Assembly: GCA_027311945.1 (NCBI GenBank) | Contig: DAICXZ010000030.1 | Coordinates: forward strand, 1-64,000 | Origin: Erythrobacter sp. | Lineage (GTDB): Bacteria; Pseudomonadota; Alphaproteobacteria; Sphingomonadales; Sphingomonadaceae | DNA: 64,000 bases | Reading direction: 5' to 3' | Part shown: positions 26,027 to 34,329 of the stretch, one piece after another | How positions within the stretch are numbered: position 1 is the first letter of the stretch | Layout: each line of letters opens with the position of its first letter | The notes under the pieces: generated by a model | What the model was told of the DNA's origin: nothing | The model's input: only the letters and a program-made list of their open reading frames with translations | Databases searched by the model: none | Position numbers and translations under genes: made by a program

Positions 26027-26926
26027 TTATAGCCGCGCAGCCAAGGCGGCTATTTTCTGCCTCAGCCAGAGCAGTCCGGGATCGCCATCGCGCGTTGTAT
26101 GGAACTGCATCATTTCGCGCATAGGTGGGATCGGGAACGGGGTTGCGACAATGCGCAGCGGCAAGCGTTCGGCCATGAAGCGAGCGAGCCGCTCGTGCAT
26201 CACGCATAGGCGCATGGTTCCCGGCAACAGAAAGGGTGCCTGAATGAAAGAAGGTGCCCGCACCTCGATCCGCCGTTCGATCCCGTGCCGGGTGAACCAT
26301 TCGTCCGCGAAGGTAAATTTCCGGGCGACGCTCACCCCGACATGGCCGGCATCGGTAAACGCCTGCTGATCGAGCGAATGGTGCGTAAGCTGGTTGCCTT
26401 CCCAGCCTACTGTGACGTGTTTCTCTTCGAACACGAGTTCGCAGGGGTGATCGGGGTGGACGAAGCTTTCGGGCGTCAGCATCAGATCGATCTCGCCATT
26501 CGCCAGCGCCAGCTGCGAGGCAGGGCCAGGTAGCTCAAAGGTGAAGCCGATTGAGGGAGCCTCCTGCGCCAGCGCGTTCAGAAGCGGGGCAAGCAGCACT
26601 GTGGTGATATAGTCCGAAGCGGCGATCCGGAAGTGGCGCTCGGAACACTCGGGATCGAACCGCCCCTGCCGCGCGATGAGCGCGCGCAGTTCCGAAATCT
26701 GTTGTGCGATGTCGGGCTGAAGCGCGATGGCGAATGGGGTGGGCACCATCTTCCTGCCATGCTGGGCAAGGATGTCGTCGTGAAAGCTCTCGCGCAGGCG
26801 CTTCAACGAAGCGCTCATTGCCGACTGGGTGACGTGCAGGCGGTTTGCTGCCTTCGTCACGTTCTGCTCCTGCATCAGAACGTTGAAGGCCACCAGCAGG
26901 TTTAGATCAAAGTTGTCGAGCCGCAT
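26027..26926 (-). CDS. LysR-family transcriptional regulator
   Basis: A 299-residue LysR regulator, NodD-like in its N-terminus. The winged helix-turn-helix is FDLNLLVAFNVLMQEQNVTKAANRLHVTQSAMSASLKRLR (residues 6-45), and the C-terminal periplasmic-binding-like effector domain begins around 90 (FRIAASDYITTVLLAPLL). It is transcribed divergently from the aromatic-degradation operon with 151 bp between the start codons, the usual LysR activator arrangement. The effector is probably the aromatic substrate or an early intermediate. An 8-bp palindrome TATCGATA at 26931-26938 beside the start codon could be part of an autoregulatory site, but the T-N11-A box could not be placed with confidence. Confidence 0.93.
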   Translation of the reverse strand: MRLDNFDLNLLVAFNVLMQEQNVTKAANRLHVTQSAMSASLKRLRESFHDDILAQHGRKMVPTPFAIALQPDIAQQISELRALIARQGRFDPECSERHFRIAASDYITTVLLAPLLNALAQEAPSIGFTFELPGPASQLALANGEIDLMLTPESFVHPDHPCELVFEEKHVTVGWEGNQLTHHSLDQQAFTDAGHVGVSVARKFTFADEWFTRHGIERRIEVRAPSFIQAPFLLPGTMRLCVMHERLARFMAERLPLRIVATPFPIPPMREMMQFHTTRDGDPGLLWLRQKIAALAARL

Positions 26927-27077
26927 GATCTATCGATACAGGCGATGGCTCATAAGAAAAAGAATAAATTGGACTGATTGGCCCGGTGTTGGGATGGTAT
27001 CTTTGACCCAATCGCGCGTCATGACCCAGAGATCAGGCAGTGTCGTGGGTGAACGATACAAAGTTTGATGGGACGGG

Positions 27078-28196
27078 ATGATGCGGAACCTCGCTATATT
27101 AGTCATTGGCGGCGGAATTGGTGGCCTCACCGCAGCCATCTCGCTGCGGCGTGATGATCATGCCGTGACGGTGATCGAGAAAGATCCCGACTGGGCTGTC
27201 TATGGCGTGGGCATCATCCAGCAGGGCAATGTTCTGCGTGCCATGCACCAGCTTGGTCTGCTCGACGATTATATGGAAGCCTCTGTGGGCTTCGATTTCG
27301 TGGCGATCCATGCGCCCGACGGGACGCAGGTGGCCAAGGTGCCGAGCCCGCGTCTGGTGGAGGGCTATCCCGCCAACGTTGGCATAGGACGGCCCGCGCT
27401 GCACAAGGTGCTGGGTGACCGGGCCATAGCCAGCGGGGCCGAGGTCCGTCTCGGCGTGACCGCGAGCGAAATCACCGAAGATGGCGCGGGCGTCAATGTA
27501 CGCTTTTCTGATGGCAGCGAGGGGCGCTACGCTATCGTGATCGGCGCTGACGGGGTCTATTCCGACACCCGCCAGAAGGTGATGCCCGACGCGGAAACAC
27601 CTGACTACACCGGGCAGGCGGTGTGGCGCTACAACCTGCCGCGTCCGGCCGACCTCGATGCGCTGCACGTCTACAATGGGCCGACCGGGGTGGGTCTCGT
27701 GCCGATGAGTGCGGACCTCATGTATATGTATGTGACGACGCCCGAGCCCGGCAATCCGTGGTACGAGAAGGAGGGGCTCGCCCAGACCATGCGCGCCAAG
27801 CTGGCCGGTGCCTCGCCGCAGATCCGCGAGCTGGCCGAACAGATCACCGACGACGAGGGCGTGGTTTACCGTCCGCTCGAAGGCATGATGCTCTATGGTC
27901 CCTGGAGCAAGGGCCGGGTGGTGCTGCTGGGCGATGCCGTTCACGCGACGACCCCGCATCTGGGGCAGGGCGCAGGCATGGCGATCGAGGACAGTATCGT
28001 GCTGGCCGAAGAACTGGCCAAGGCCGCTACGCCCGAAGAGGCCTTCGAAGCCTATCGCGAACGCAGGTTTGCGCGCTGCCAGTACATCGTCGAAAGCTCG
28101 CTGGCGATTTGCCACGGCCAGCTGGGCAAGGGCCCGCCGATCGACAACCACAAGGCGACCGCGGAGATGTTCGAAGTCACCGCGCAACCGATCTGA
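27078..28196 (+). CDS. FAD-dependent aromatic hydroxylase (group A flavoprotein monooxygenase)
   Basis: A 372-residue single-component flavin monooxygenase related to salicylate and 3-hydroxybenzoate hydroxylases, which add a hydroxyl to a phenolic ring using NAD(P)H and oxygen. It has the dinucleotide motif VIGGGIGGLTAAISL at the N-terminus, the central GADGVYSDTR (FAD and NADPH contact), and GDAVHATTPHLGQGAGMAIED near 287-307 that closes the FAD site. Two ATGs in tandem are possible starts. As first gene of the operon, it probably makes the dihydroxylated ring for the extradiol dioxygenase encoded next. Confidence 0.92.
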   Translation: MMRNLAILVIGGGIGGLTAAISLRRDDHAVTVIEKDPDWAVYGVGIIQQGNVLRAMHQLGLLDDYMEASVGFDFVAIHAPDGTQVAKVPSPRLVEGYPANVGIGRPALHKVLGDRAIASGAEVRLGVTASEITEDGAGVNVRFSDGSEGRYAIVIGADGVYSDTRQKVMPDAETPDYTGQAVWRYNLPRPADLDALHVYNGPTGVGLVPMSADLMYMYVTTPEPGNPWYEKEGLAQTMRAKLAGASPQIRELAEQITDDEGVVYRPLEGMMLYGPWSKGRVVLLGDAVHATTPHLGQGAGMAIEDSIVLAEELAKAATPEEAFEAYRERRFARCQYIVESSLAICHGQLGKGPPIDNHKATAEMFEVTAQPI

Positions 28197-28222
28197 TTTA
28201 ACCCCTTCCGAGGAAAGATACT

Positions 28223-29125
28223 ATGAGCCGAGTGACCGAAATCCGCTATGTCGGATATGGCGTCGAGAACTTCGATGCCGAGCGCCAGTTTTATGCCGAC
28301 AACTGGGGCCTTGTCGAAGTGGCCGCCGAGGATGGCCTGGCCTGGTTGAAGACCCATGGGCACGACGAACACCATGTCGTGCGCATCCATGCGTCGGCCA
28401 CCAACTGCGTCGAAGTGATCGCGCTCGCCGCCGATAGCCGGGCCGATGTCGATGCCCTGCACGCCAAGGTGGCCGAGGCCGGGTGCAAGATCGTCCACGA
28501 GCCGCGCGCAATCGATGCGCCCGGCGGTGGCTACGGCTTCCGTTTCTTCTCCCCCGATGGCCTGCCGTTCGAAATCTCCGCCGAGGTCGAAAAGCTCGAA
28601 AAGCGCGCGATGGAGCGTTGGGAAGGCATGCCGGTGAAGATCAGCCACATCGTGCTGCATTCGCCCGACCATCAGGCGGCGGTGAAGTTCTTCACCGATG
28701 TGCTGGGTTTCAAGGTTTCCGACTGGCTGGGCGACTTCATGTGCTTCCTGCGCTGTAACAGCGCGCACCACCGCATCGCGCTGCTGCCGGGGCCGCCGTG
28801 CCTGAACCATGTCGCCTACGACATGCTGGGCGTGGATGACATGATGCGCGGCATCTCGCGCCTCAAGCAGCGCGATATCGAATGCCGCTGGGGGCCGGGC
28901 CGGCACACGGCGGGCGACAACACCTTCAGCTATTTCTGCACGCCCAGCGGGTTTGCCGTGGAATACACCGCAGAACTCGAGGAAGTGGACTTCGAGACGT
29001 GGGAGCCGACGGTCTACGAGCCAGCCCCCCGGATCATGGACCAGTGGGGCATTGGCGTAGGCGGGCCGCAGACCATGCCCAAGGCCGCGCCCGATCCCTG
29101 CCTGTTCCAGCCGGCGGAGGTATAA
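28223..29125 (+). CDS. Type I extradiol (VOC-fold) ring-cleavage dioxygenase
   Basis: A 300-residue protein with two vicinal-oxygen-chelate modules (about 7-125 and 139-255), as in catechol 2,3-dioxygenase and 2,3-dihydroxybiphenyl dioxygenase. The Fe(II) ligands in the C-terminal module are readable as His142 (ISHIVLHS), His196 (LNHVAYD) and Glu247 (VEYTAE), with the expected spacing. It has a GAGGAAAG ribosome binding site and follows the flavin hydroxylase by 26 bp. It should open a catechol-type ring next to the hydroxyls. The specific substrate is unknown. Confidence 0.92.
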   Translation: MSRVTEIRYVGYGVENFDAERQFYADNWGLVEVAAEDGLAWLKTHGHDEHHVVRIHASATNCVEVIALAADSRADVDALHAKVAEAGCKIVHEPRAIDAPGGGYGFRFFSPDGLPFEISAEVEKLEKRAMERWEGMPVKISHIVLHSPDHQAAVKFFTDVLGFKVSDWLGDFMCFLRCNSAHHRIALLPGPPCLNHVAYDMLGVDDMMRGISRLKQRDIECRWGPGRHTAGDNTFSYFCTPSGFAVEYTAELEEVDFETWEPTVYEPAPRIMDQWGIGVGGPQTMPKAAPDPCLFQPAEV

Positions 29126-29129
29126 GCGC

Positions 29130-30287
29130 GTGGCACTTTATTCCCCGTTCAAGAACTATATCTGGAACCTCAGCGTCGCCATCGCGATGGAGAGCGGCGG
29201 GCGCATCGGCGAGATTGTCGACATGTGCCAGCCGATCCTCGACGCTGCCGACAACGGCGCTGATGCGGGCACCGCGCAGTTCATGCAGGCCTGGGCGACG
29301 ATGGGCCACAAGCTGCTCGATCTTGCGGCAGAGGACGAGGCCAAGGGCCGCGACTTCTCAGCCTCCGAGAAGCTGGAGCGTGCCTCGCTTTACCTGCTGG
29401 TGGCCGAGCGCATGCAGGGCCACGGCTCGAAGGGGCGCGAGGAGACATATGAACTCGCGCGCGACACCTTCGACCGCTCGACCCGGCTCGGCAAGATCAA
29501 CCGCGAACGGGTGGAAATACCGCTGATCGAAGGCACGATGTCGGCGCTGTTCACTCGCGCACCGGGCAAGGGGCCGCACCCTTGCGTGGTGTATTGCAAC
29601 GGCCTCGATAGCTGCAAGGAAATGCTCTACTGGTCCCGCCTGCCAGAAGCGCTGGCGCGCCGCGGCGTCTCCACCCTGTGCGTCGACCAGCCCGGCACCG
29701 GCGAGGCGCTGCGCCTGCAAGGGCTGCCGGTCGATCCGCATTCGGAAAACTGGGCCAGCAAGGTGGTCGACTGGCTGGAAGCGCAGGACGAGGTCGACAA
29801 GGCGCGCATCGGCATGACCGGCATCTCGCTGGGCGGACACTTTGCCCCGCGCGCGGTCGCTTACGAGCCGCGCTTTGCCAGCGGTGCGGTGTGGGGCGCG
29901 AACCATAACTGGCGCGAGGTGCAGGACAAGCGGATGGAGCGCGAGGGCGAGAACCCCGTTCCGCACTACTGGGCGCATGTGCACTGGGCCTTCGGGGCGA
30001 AGGATCAGGACGATTTCCTGGAGAAGTCCACCGACATGAACCTCAACGGCCACATGGACCGGATCACAGTGCCGTTCCTCGTCACCCACGGTGCGCACGA
30101 CCGGCAGATCAGCGCGGCCTACGCCGACGATCTCTACGACCAGCTCGTCAACTCCCCGCGCCGCGAGAAGGTGATCTTCACCGAGCGCGAAGGTGGGGTA
30201 GAGCATGTCGGTGCCGACAACATGAGCTACGGCCGCGATCTCATCGCCGACTGGTTTGCAGAAACGCTTGGTGGTCATACCGCGTGA
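29130..30287 (+). CDS. Alpha/beta hydrolase of the dihydroxypseudooxynicotine-hydrolase/FrsA type
   Basis: A 385-residue protein starting with GTG. The first ~135 residues are a helical lid-type domain; the hydrolase domain then begins (PHPCVVYCNGLDSCKEMLY). The nucleophile is Ser233 in TGISLGGHFAPR, the acid lies near FLVTHGAHDRQIS and the catalytic His is in EGGVEHVGADN. This two-domain build is that of the C-C bond hydrolases typified by 2,6-dihydroxypseudooxynicotine hydrolase. Following an extradiol dioxygenase by 4 bp, a C-C hydrolase acting on the ring-cleavage product is plausible. Confidence 0.88.
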   Translation: MALYSPFKNYIWNLSVAIAMESGGRIGEIVDMCQPILDAADNGADAGTAQFMQAWATMGHKLLDLAAEDEAKGRDFSASEKLERASLYLLVAERMQGHGSKGREETYELARDTFDRSTRLGKINRERVEIPLIEGTMSALFTRAPGKGPHPCVVYCNGLDSCKEMLYWSRLPEALARRGVSTLCVDQPGTGEALRLQGLPVDPHSENWASKVVDWLEAQDEVDKARIGMTGISLGGHFAPRAVAYEPRFASGAVWGANHNWREVQDKRMEREGENPVPHYWAHVHWAFGAKDQDDFLEKSTDMNLNGHMDRITVPFLVTHGAHDRQISAAYADDLYDQLVNSPRREKVIFTEREGGVEHVGADNMSYGRDLIADWFAETLGGHTA

Positions 30288-30970
30288 TGCGGCTGTGGTT
30301 CGCCCCGCAGACCTGCGCGCGCGTTACGCTTACCGCGCTGGAGGAAATCGGTCAGCCGTTCGAAACGCGGCTGATCGCTTTCATGGCGGGCGAGCACCGA
30401 CAGCCCGAATTTCTCTCGGTCAATCCTTCGGGCAAGGTTCCCGCGCTGGAGACGAATGATGGCGTGATCGTGCAGAACGGTGCCATCCTGAGCTATCTCG
30501 CGGATATCTACCCGGAGGCAGGCTTGCTGCCCCGGCCTGGCGATGCAGCAGGGCGCGCAAGGATACTGGCCGACCTGTTCCGCTGTTCCAGCGACCTGCA
30601 CCCTCTGGTGACCCGCTTCGTGATGTCCGCGATGATCTCCAGCGATGCCGAAGATGCGCCGCGTATTCGCGCAAAGGCCGCAGAGGGGCTGGCGCTGCAA
30701 CTCGCTCCGCTGGAAAGGCGGCTGGACGGCCAACCGTGGATGCTGGGGGAGGAATGGTCGATTCTCGACGCCTATCTCGCCTGGATCTGGTTTCGCATAA
30801 CCGGCGTCGGCTTCGGTCACGGCGATTATCCTGCGCTGCAGCGGCACTATGCAATGGCCTGCGAACGGCCGAGCGCGCTCGCCGCGCTGAAGCACGAAGA
30901 GCAGGCCCAAGACGAACTCAAGGCGCGCGGGCTGTTTTTCCAGCCACCGGTGCCCGGCAAGACAGAGTAG
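30287..30970 (+). CDS. Glutathione S-transferase family protein
   Basis: A 227-residue GST with the N-terminal thioredoxin-like domain (MRLWFAPQTCARVTLTALEEIGQPFE, then NPSGKVPAL and QNGAILSYLAD) and a C-terminal all-helical domain with the GEEWSILDAYLAWIW N-capping region. The conserved VPAL/QNGAI segment marks the glutathione gamma-glutamyl site. The start ATG overlaps the preceding stop by one base (TGATG). In ring-cleavage operons GSTs often act as glutathione-dependent isomerases (maleylpyruvate or maleylacetoacetate type) or in detoxification; pairing with a fumarylacetoacetase-family protein two genes later favours an isomerase, but this is inference. Confidence 0.88.
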   Translation: MRLWFAPQTCARVTLTALEEIGQPFETRLIAFMAGEHRQPEFLSVNPSGKVPALETNDGVIVQNGAILSYLADIYPEAGLLPRPGDAAGRARILADLFRCSSDLHPLVTRFVMSAMISSDAEDAPRIRAKAAEGLALQLAPLERRLDGQPWMLGEEWSILDAYLAWIWFRITGVGFGHGDYPALQRHYAMACERPSALAALKHEEQAQDELKARGLFFQPPVPGKTE

Positions 30971-30980
30971 GGAAGAGGCA

Positions 30981-31553
30981 ATGACAAAACTGACAGGACC
31001 GACCCGCCGGATCGTCACCGGCCACAACGCCGCAGGACAGGCGATCATTCAGGAAGATGGCCCCGTGCCGCGCTATCAGCAAATCGGTGGCGAAGCAGGG
31101 CCGATGTTCCACGAGGTCTGGAATACCACTGAAATGCCCGCCCGCATCGACGCGGCCAGCGGCGAACCGGCGGAGGAGGGTATCCGGCTTGCTCCGCCCA
31201 AGGGTGGCACCCGTATCCGCGTGCTCGACATTCCGCCCGATGGCGACAAGCTCGATAACGTCACCCCCGAACAGGCGCAGGCGCACTTTGCCGAGGTGGG
31301 CGCGGGCGATGCTTCGTCGCACAGCGGCGCGGGCTCGAAGCACGCGCATATGCATCGCACCGAAACGATCGACTATGGCATCGTTCTGGAAGGCGAACTG
31401 GTGCTGATCGTTGATGAGGGCGAGACCGTCTGCCGTGCGGGCGACATCATCGTGCAGCGCGGCACCAATCACGGCTGGGCCAACCGCACCGACAAGAACT
31501 GCCGCATCGCCTTCGTGCTGGTTGACGGCACCTTCGACGAGGGGCTGGCCTGA
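30981..31553 (+). CDS. Cupin-domain protein
   Basis: A 190-residue protein with one cupin domain in its C-terminal half. The motif region KHAHMHRTETIDYGIVLEGELVLIVDEGE has the cupin His/Glu metal ligand pattern, and the second motif follows (GDIIVQRGTNHGWANR) with a further His. It is too short to be a classical two-cupin gentisate dioxygenase. Related small cupins occur in aromatic-degradation operons, sometimes as ring-modifying enzymes, often with no known role. It lies in a tight operon, with its stop overlapping the next start. Confidence 0.82.
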   Translation: MTKLTGPTRRIVTGHNAAGQAIIQEDGPVPRYQQIGGEAGPMFHEVWNTTEMPARIDAASGEPAEEGIRLAPPKGGTRIRVLDIPPDGDKLDNVTPEQAQAHFAEVGAGDASSHSGAGSKHAHMHRTETIDYGIVLEGELVLIVDEGETVCRAGDIIVQRGTNHGWANRTDKNCRIAFVLVDGTFDEGLA

Positions 31554-32521
31554 TGCGTCTTGCGACACGCCCGAACGGAAAGCCCGATGGCGAACTGCTG
31601 GTGGTGTCGGCTGACGGGGCGCGCTGCCTTGTCGCCGGTCCGCAAATGCCGAACCTGCTGGCGGCGATGGAAGACTGGGCAAGCGCACAGCCGCAGCTCG
31701 AAGCGCTTGCCGCGCGGCTGGCTGCGGGCGAGGGCGATCCGCTTGATGAGAGCGCTCTGTTGGCCCCGATGCCGCGCAGCTGGCAGTGGCTCGATGGCTC
31801 TGCCTTCCAGACCCATGCCGACCTGATGCAGGTCGCCTTCGGTACCGATCCGCTCAAGCCCGAGCGCCCCTTGATGTATCAGGGCATGTCCGACCGCTTC
31901 CTCGGCCCACGCGAGGATGCCCGGTTTCTCGACGAAGCGGGCGGGATCGACTTCGAGGGCGAATTTGGCGTGATCGTCGATGCCGTGCCGATGGGCGTCA
32001 CGCCTTCCGAGGCGATGGCGCACATCAAGCTGATCGTGCAGATCAACGACTGGTCGCTGCGCGCCTATGCCGTGCCCGAGATGAAGACCGGCTTCGGCTT
32101 TATCCTTGCCAAGCCCGCCTGCTCGGTCGCGCCGTTCGCGGTGACGCCCGGGGCGCTGGGTGAGGGCTGGCGCGATGGCCGGGTCTGCCTTGACCTGGCG
32201 ATCGACTGGAATGGCGAGCGGTTCGGCAATGCCAACGGGCGTGAAATGGCCGTGGGTTTTCACGAGCTGGTCGCCCATGCTGCCACAAGCCGCGATCTCG
32301 TTGCGGGCACGATCATCGGCTCGGGCACTGTCGCGAACAAGGGCTATGCCGAGGTCGGGTCGAGCTGCATTTCCGAGCGCCGTGCCATCGAGATCATCGC
32401 CGGGGGCAAGCCCGAAACAGGCTTCATGCGGTTCGCCGATACCGTCCGCATGGAAGCGCATACCGCTGATGGTGCGGCACCGTTCGGGGCCATCGAGCAG
32501 ACAATCGTAAACCGCGCCTAG
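31553..32521 (+). CDS. Fumarylacetoacetate hydrolase family protein
   Basis: A 322-residue FAH-fold enzyme. The divalent-metal ligands are in IDFEGEFGVIVD (Glu, Glu) and the Asp of QINDWSLR, and the active-site loop is near GSGTVANKGYAEVGSSCISERRAIE. The N-terminal ~95 residues form the smaller domain. Family members hydrolyse C-C bonds of acylpyruvates or hydrate/decarboxylate meta-cleavage products, so it fits as a late step after ring opening. The start overlaps the cupin stop (TGATG). Whether it acts as a hydrolase or as a hydratase/isomerase is not determinable here. Confidence 0.9.
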   Translation: MRLATRPNGKPDGELLVVSADGARCLVAGPQMPNLLAAMEDWASAQPQLEALAARLAAGEGDPLDESALLAPMPRSWQWLDGSAFQTHADLMQVAFGTDPLKPERPLMYQGMSDRFLGPREDARFLDEAGGIDFEGEFGVIVDAVPMGVTPSEAMAHIKLIVQINDWSLRAYAVPEMKTGFGFILAKPACSVAPFAVTPGALGEGWRDGRVCLDLAIDWNGERFGNANGREMAVGFHELVAHAATSRDLVAGTIIGSGTVANKGYAEVGSSCISERRAIEIIAGGKPETGFMRFADTVRMEAHTADGAAPFGAIEQTIVNRA

Positions 32522-32544
32522 CAACACAAAACGGGAGAATGAAA

Positions 32545-32880
32545 ATGACCAAGAAGCCCTTATTCCAAACCGCTCTTATTGCCGCCGCGATGCTCGTGGT
32601 GCCCGTAGCCCATGCGCAGGACACGCAGGAAGCGAGTGCAGAGGCGCAGACTGCAGGCTATTCCGTCGCCACAACCCGGGTCTCCGTATTGCTCGACGAT
32701 CCGAAGGCTGCCGCGATCCTCGAACGGCTGATCCCCGACGTCTATGCCAACGAGCTGTTCCAGACCATGGGCCGCAGTCAGACTCTCGCCGCTGTCCAGC
32801 AGTACGAACCCGCTGCCCTGACCGACGCCAAGCTGGCCGAGATTCAGGCTGAGTTCGACAAGCTCGCTGCCGAGGGCTGA
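32545..32880 (+). CDS. Small exported protein, unknown function
   Basis: About 111 residues: a Sec signal peptide (cleavage after AHA), a short Gln/Ala/Glu-rich spacer, then a helical domain (SVLLDDPKAAAILERLIPDVYANELFQTMGRSQTLAAVQQY). The mature part resembles the small periplasmic domain found next to serine hydrolases and esterases, but no family could be named confidently. It has a GGGAG site and is the last gene of the aromatic operon. Its 3' end overlaps the convergent PepSY gene by 37 bp, so antisense effects are possible. Confidence 0.7.
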   Translation: MTKKPLFQTALIAAAMLVVPVAHAQDTQEASAEAQTAGYSVATTRVSVLLDDPKAAAILERLIPDVYANELFQTMGRSQTLAAVQQYEPAALTDAKLAEIQAEFDKLAAEG

Positions 32881-34319
32881 CGCCGGGCGGGACGCCGCAG
32901 CCGCACCCAGCCGACGTAGACTGCCGTCGCCGAGCTGATCAGCCCGGCGATGGACATTACCCAGATCACTACGTCGCGCGCAGGGAAGGTATTGAGCAGC
33001 ACGTTCAGATCCCAACGGTGGAACAGGTCGAACAGCCAGCGATAGACCCGCCTGCGCGTGTCGGACTGGCCGAGCAGTTCCCCCGTTGCCGGATCGATAT
33101 GGACCCAGGTTTGGGCCGGGTCGGTGAAGCGGATGCGCAGCACCGGCAGCGGCGCCTCGCCATCTACCGCATACCAGTAGGCATCGGGCCGGGTGAGAGT
33201 GGTGACGCTGGCGATCTGCGCGCCGGGAACTAGCCGGGCGGCTGCATCCACAATGGCCTCCTGCGAAATGGCGAAGGTCTCGCCCGTGCGTGGATCGAGT
33301 GCGGTGCCGTCGCTTCCAGGCTCTTGCAGGCGGACCAGCGGGCGTCCGACGGCGGAGCTGACCACCATCCGGCGTGCCTCTGGCGCGAGACGCTTCAGCA
33401 TGGCAAGATCGGGCGCGGTCAAGGCAGGCGCGCCCTGATAGTCGCGCTGAGCCTCCTGCGCGATGCCTTCGCTGGCGAACAGGCGGAACGGATCGACCGA
33501 GAGCCAGCCCGAGAAAATCCACAGGATCAGGAACACACTGCCCACGAGCCCGGACACGTGGTGCCATTTCATCCAGCCGCGATAGGGCGTCATCCGCCCG
33601 CCCTTGAACCGGCGTTTGCCTGCCCGCAGCCGCATCAGGCCGATCCAGATACCCGTCAGGCCCACGATGATGCAGGGGCCGGAAACCCACATGACCACCT
33701 GCCGCCACAGCGGCTGCTCCTCGCGCAGTGCGCGCGGGTAAAGCCAGTGCGGGACCGAGCCGAGCCAGTTCCAGAACCTCTCCTGCCGGTCGGTGTCGAG
33801 CACGACCTCGCCTGTGGTCGAGGACACATAGAGCACCCGTCCGGCGCCGCCTGCCAGCTCGGCCTTCCACAGCGGGCGGTGTTTGTCATAGCCGCCGGGA
33901 ACGCTCCACTGGTCGTTGTAGATGCGGCGCATGGCCTGCACCTCGCTGCGGCCGAAGCCTGCCGCGATCCGTGAGGCTTCTGCGCGCCCGGCCACGCCGG
34001 GGGAGGCACCGCTATCGGCCCAAACCGAGTAGCCTGCTGCCTCCCACGGCGTGATGCGCCAGATCGGTCGCCCGTCGCGCATCTCCAGCGCGACCTCGCG
34101 CAGGCCCGCGCCCTGTCCCGGCTCGAACGGCCCATGCTCCACCTGTTCCCAGGCGATGGGGGCAAGGCCTGCCAGTTCCTCCTCCTTGTCGAGCGAGGGA
34201 AACGGCACGTAGAGCATCACCAGCCCAGAGACGAACCACAGGACGAACAGCAGGCAGGTGGCGATGCCGATCCAGCGATGGGTCAGGTACAGCCAGCGCT
34301 TGGTCGCGGTCCAGCTCAT
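32844..34319 (-). CDS. PepSY-associated membrane protein, metallophore-linked
   Basis: A 491-residue inner-membrane protein of the PepSY_TM family with about four membrane segments: near 16-40 (IGIATCLLFVLWFVSGLVMLYV), 205-228, 255-275 and at the C-terminus (VVIWVMSIAGLISSATAVYVGWV). Conserved histidines flank these segments (THRWIG, WHHVSG, FHRWD) and may bind haem. PepSY domains lie in the periplasmic loops (VLDTDRQERFWNWLGSVPHW). Proteins of this type occur with TonB siderophore receptors and are thought to reduce or release the metal from the chelator. The gene is downstream of such a receptor with a 10-bp gap. Confidence 0.9.
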   Translation of the reverse strand: MSWTATKRWLYLTHRWIGIATCLLFVLWFVSGLVMLYVPFPSLDKEEELAGLAPIAWEQVEHGPFEPGQGAGLREVALEMRDGRPIWRITPWEAAGYSVWADSGASPGVAGRAEASRIAAGFGRSEVQAMRRIYNDQWSVPGGYDKHRPLWKAELAGGAGRVLYVSSTTGEVVLDTDRQERFWNWLGSVPHWLYPRALREEQPLWRQVVMWVSGPCIIVGLTGIWIGLMRLRAGKRRFKGGRMTPYRGWMKWHHVSGLVGSVFLILWIFSGWLSVDPFRLFASEGIAQEAQRDYQGAPALTAPDLAMLKRLAPEARRMVVSSAVGRPLVRLQEPGSDGTALDPRTGETFAISQEAIVDAAARLVPGAQIASVTTLTRPDAYWYAVDGEAPLPVLRIRFTDPAQTWVHIDPATGELLGQSDTRRRVYRWLFDLFHRWDLNVLLNTFPARDVVIWVMSIAGLISSATAVYVGWVRLRRPARRQPSAASLSNSA

Positions 34320-34329
34320 GGCGGGCTTG

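Noticed and set aside
26931-27060. Repeated CGATACA and TATCGATA in the LysR/hydroxylase gap as a LysR box
   Set aside because: The repeats do not form a T-N11-A dyad at the expected distance from the operon start, so only a weak mention is justified.
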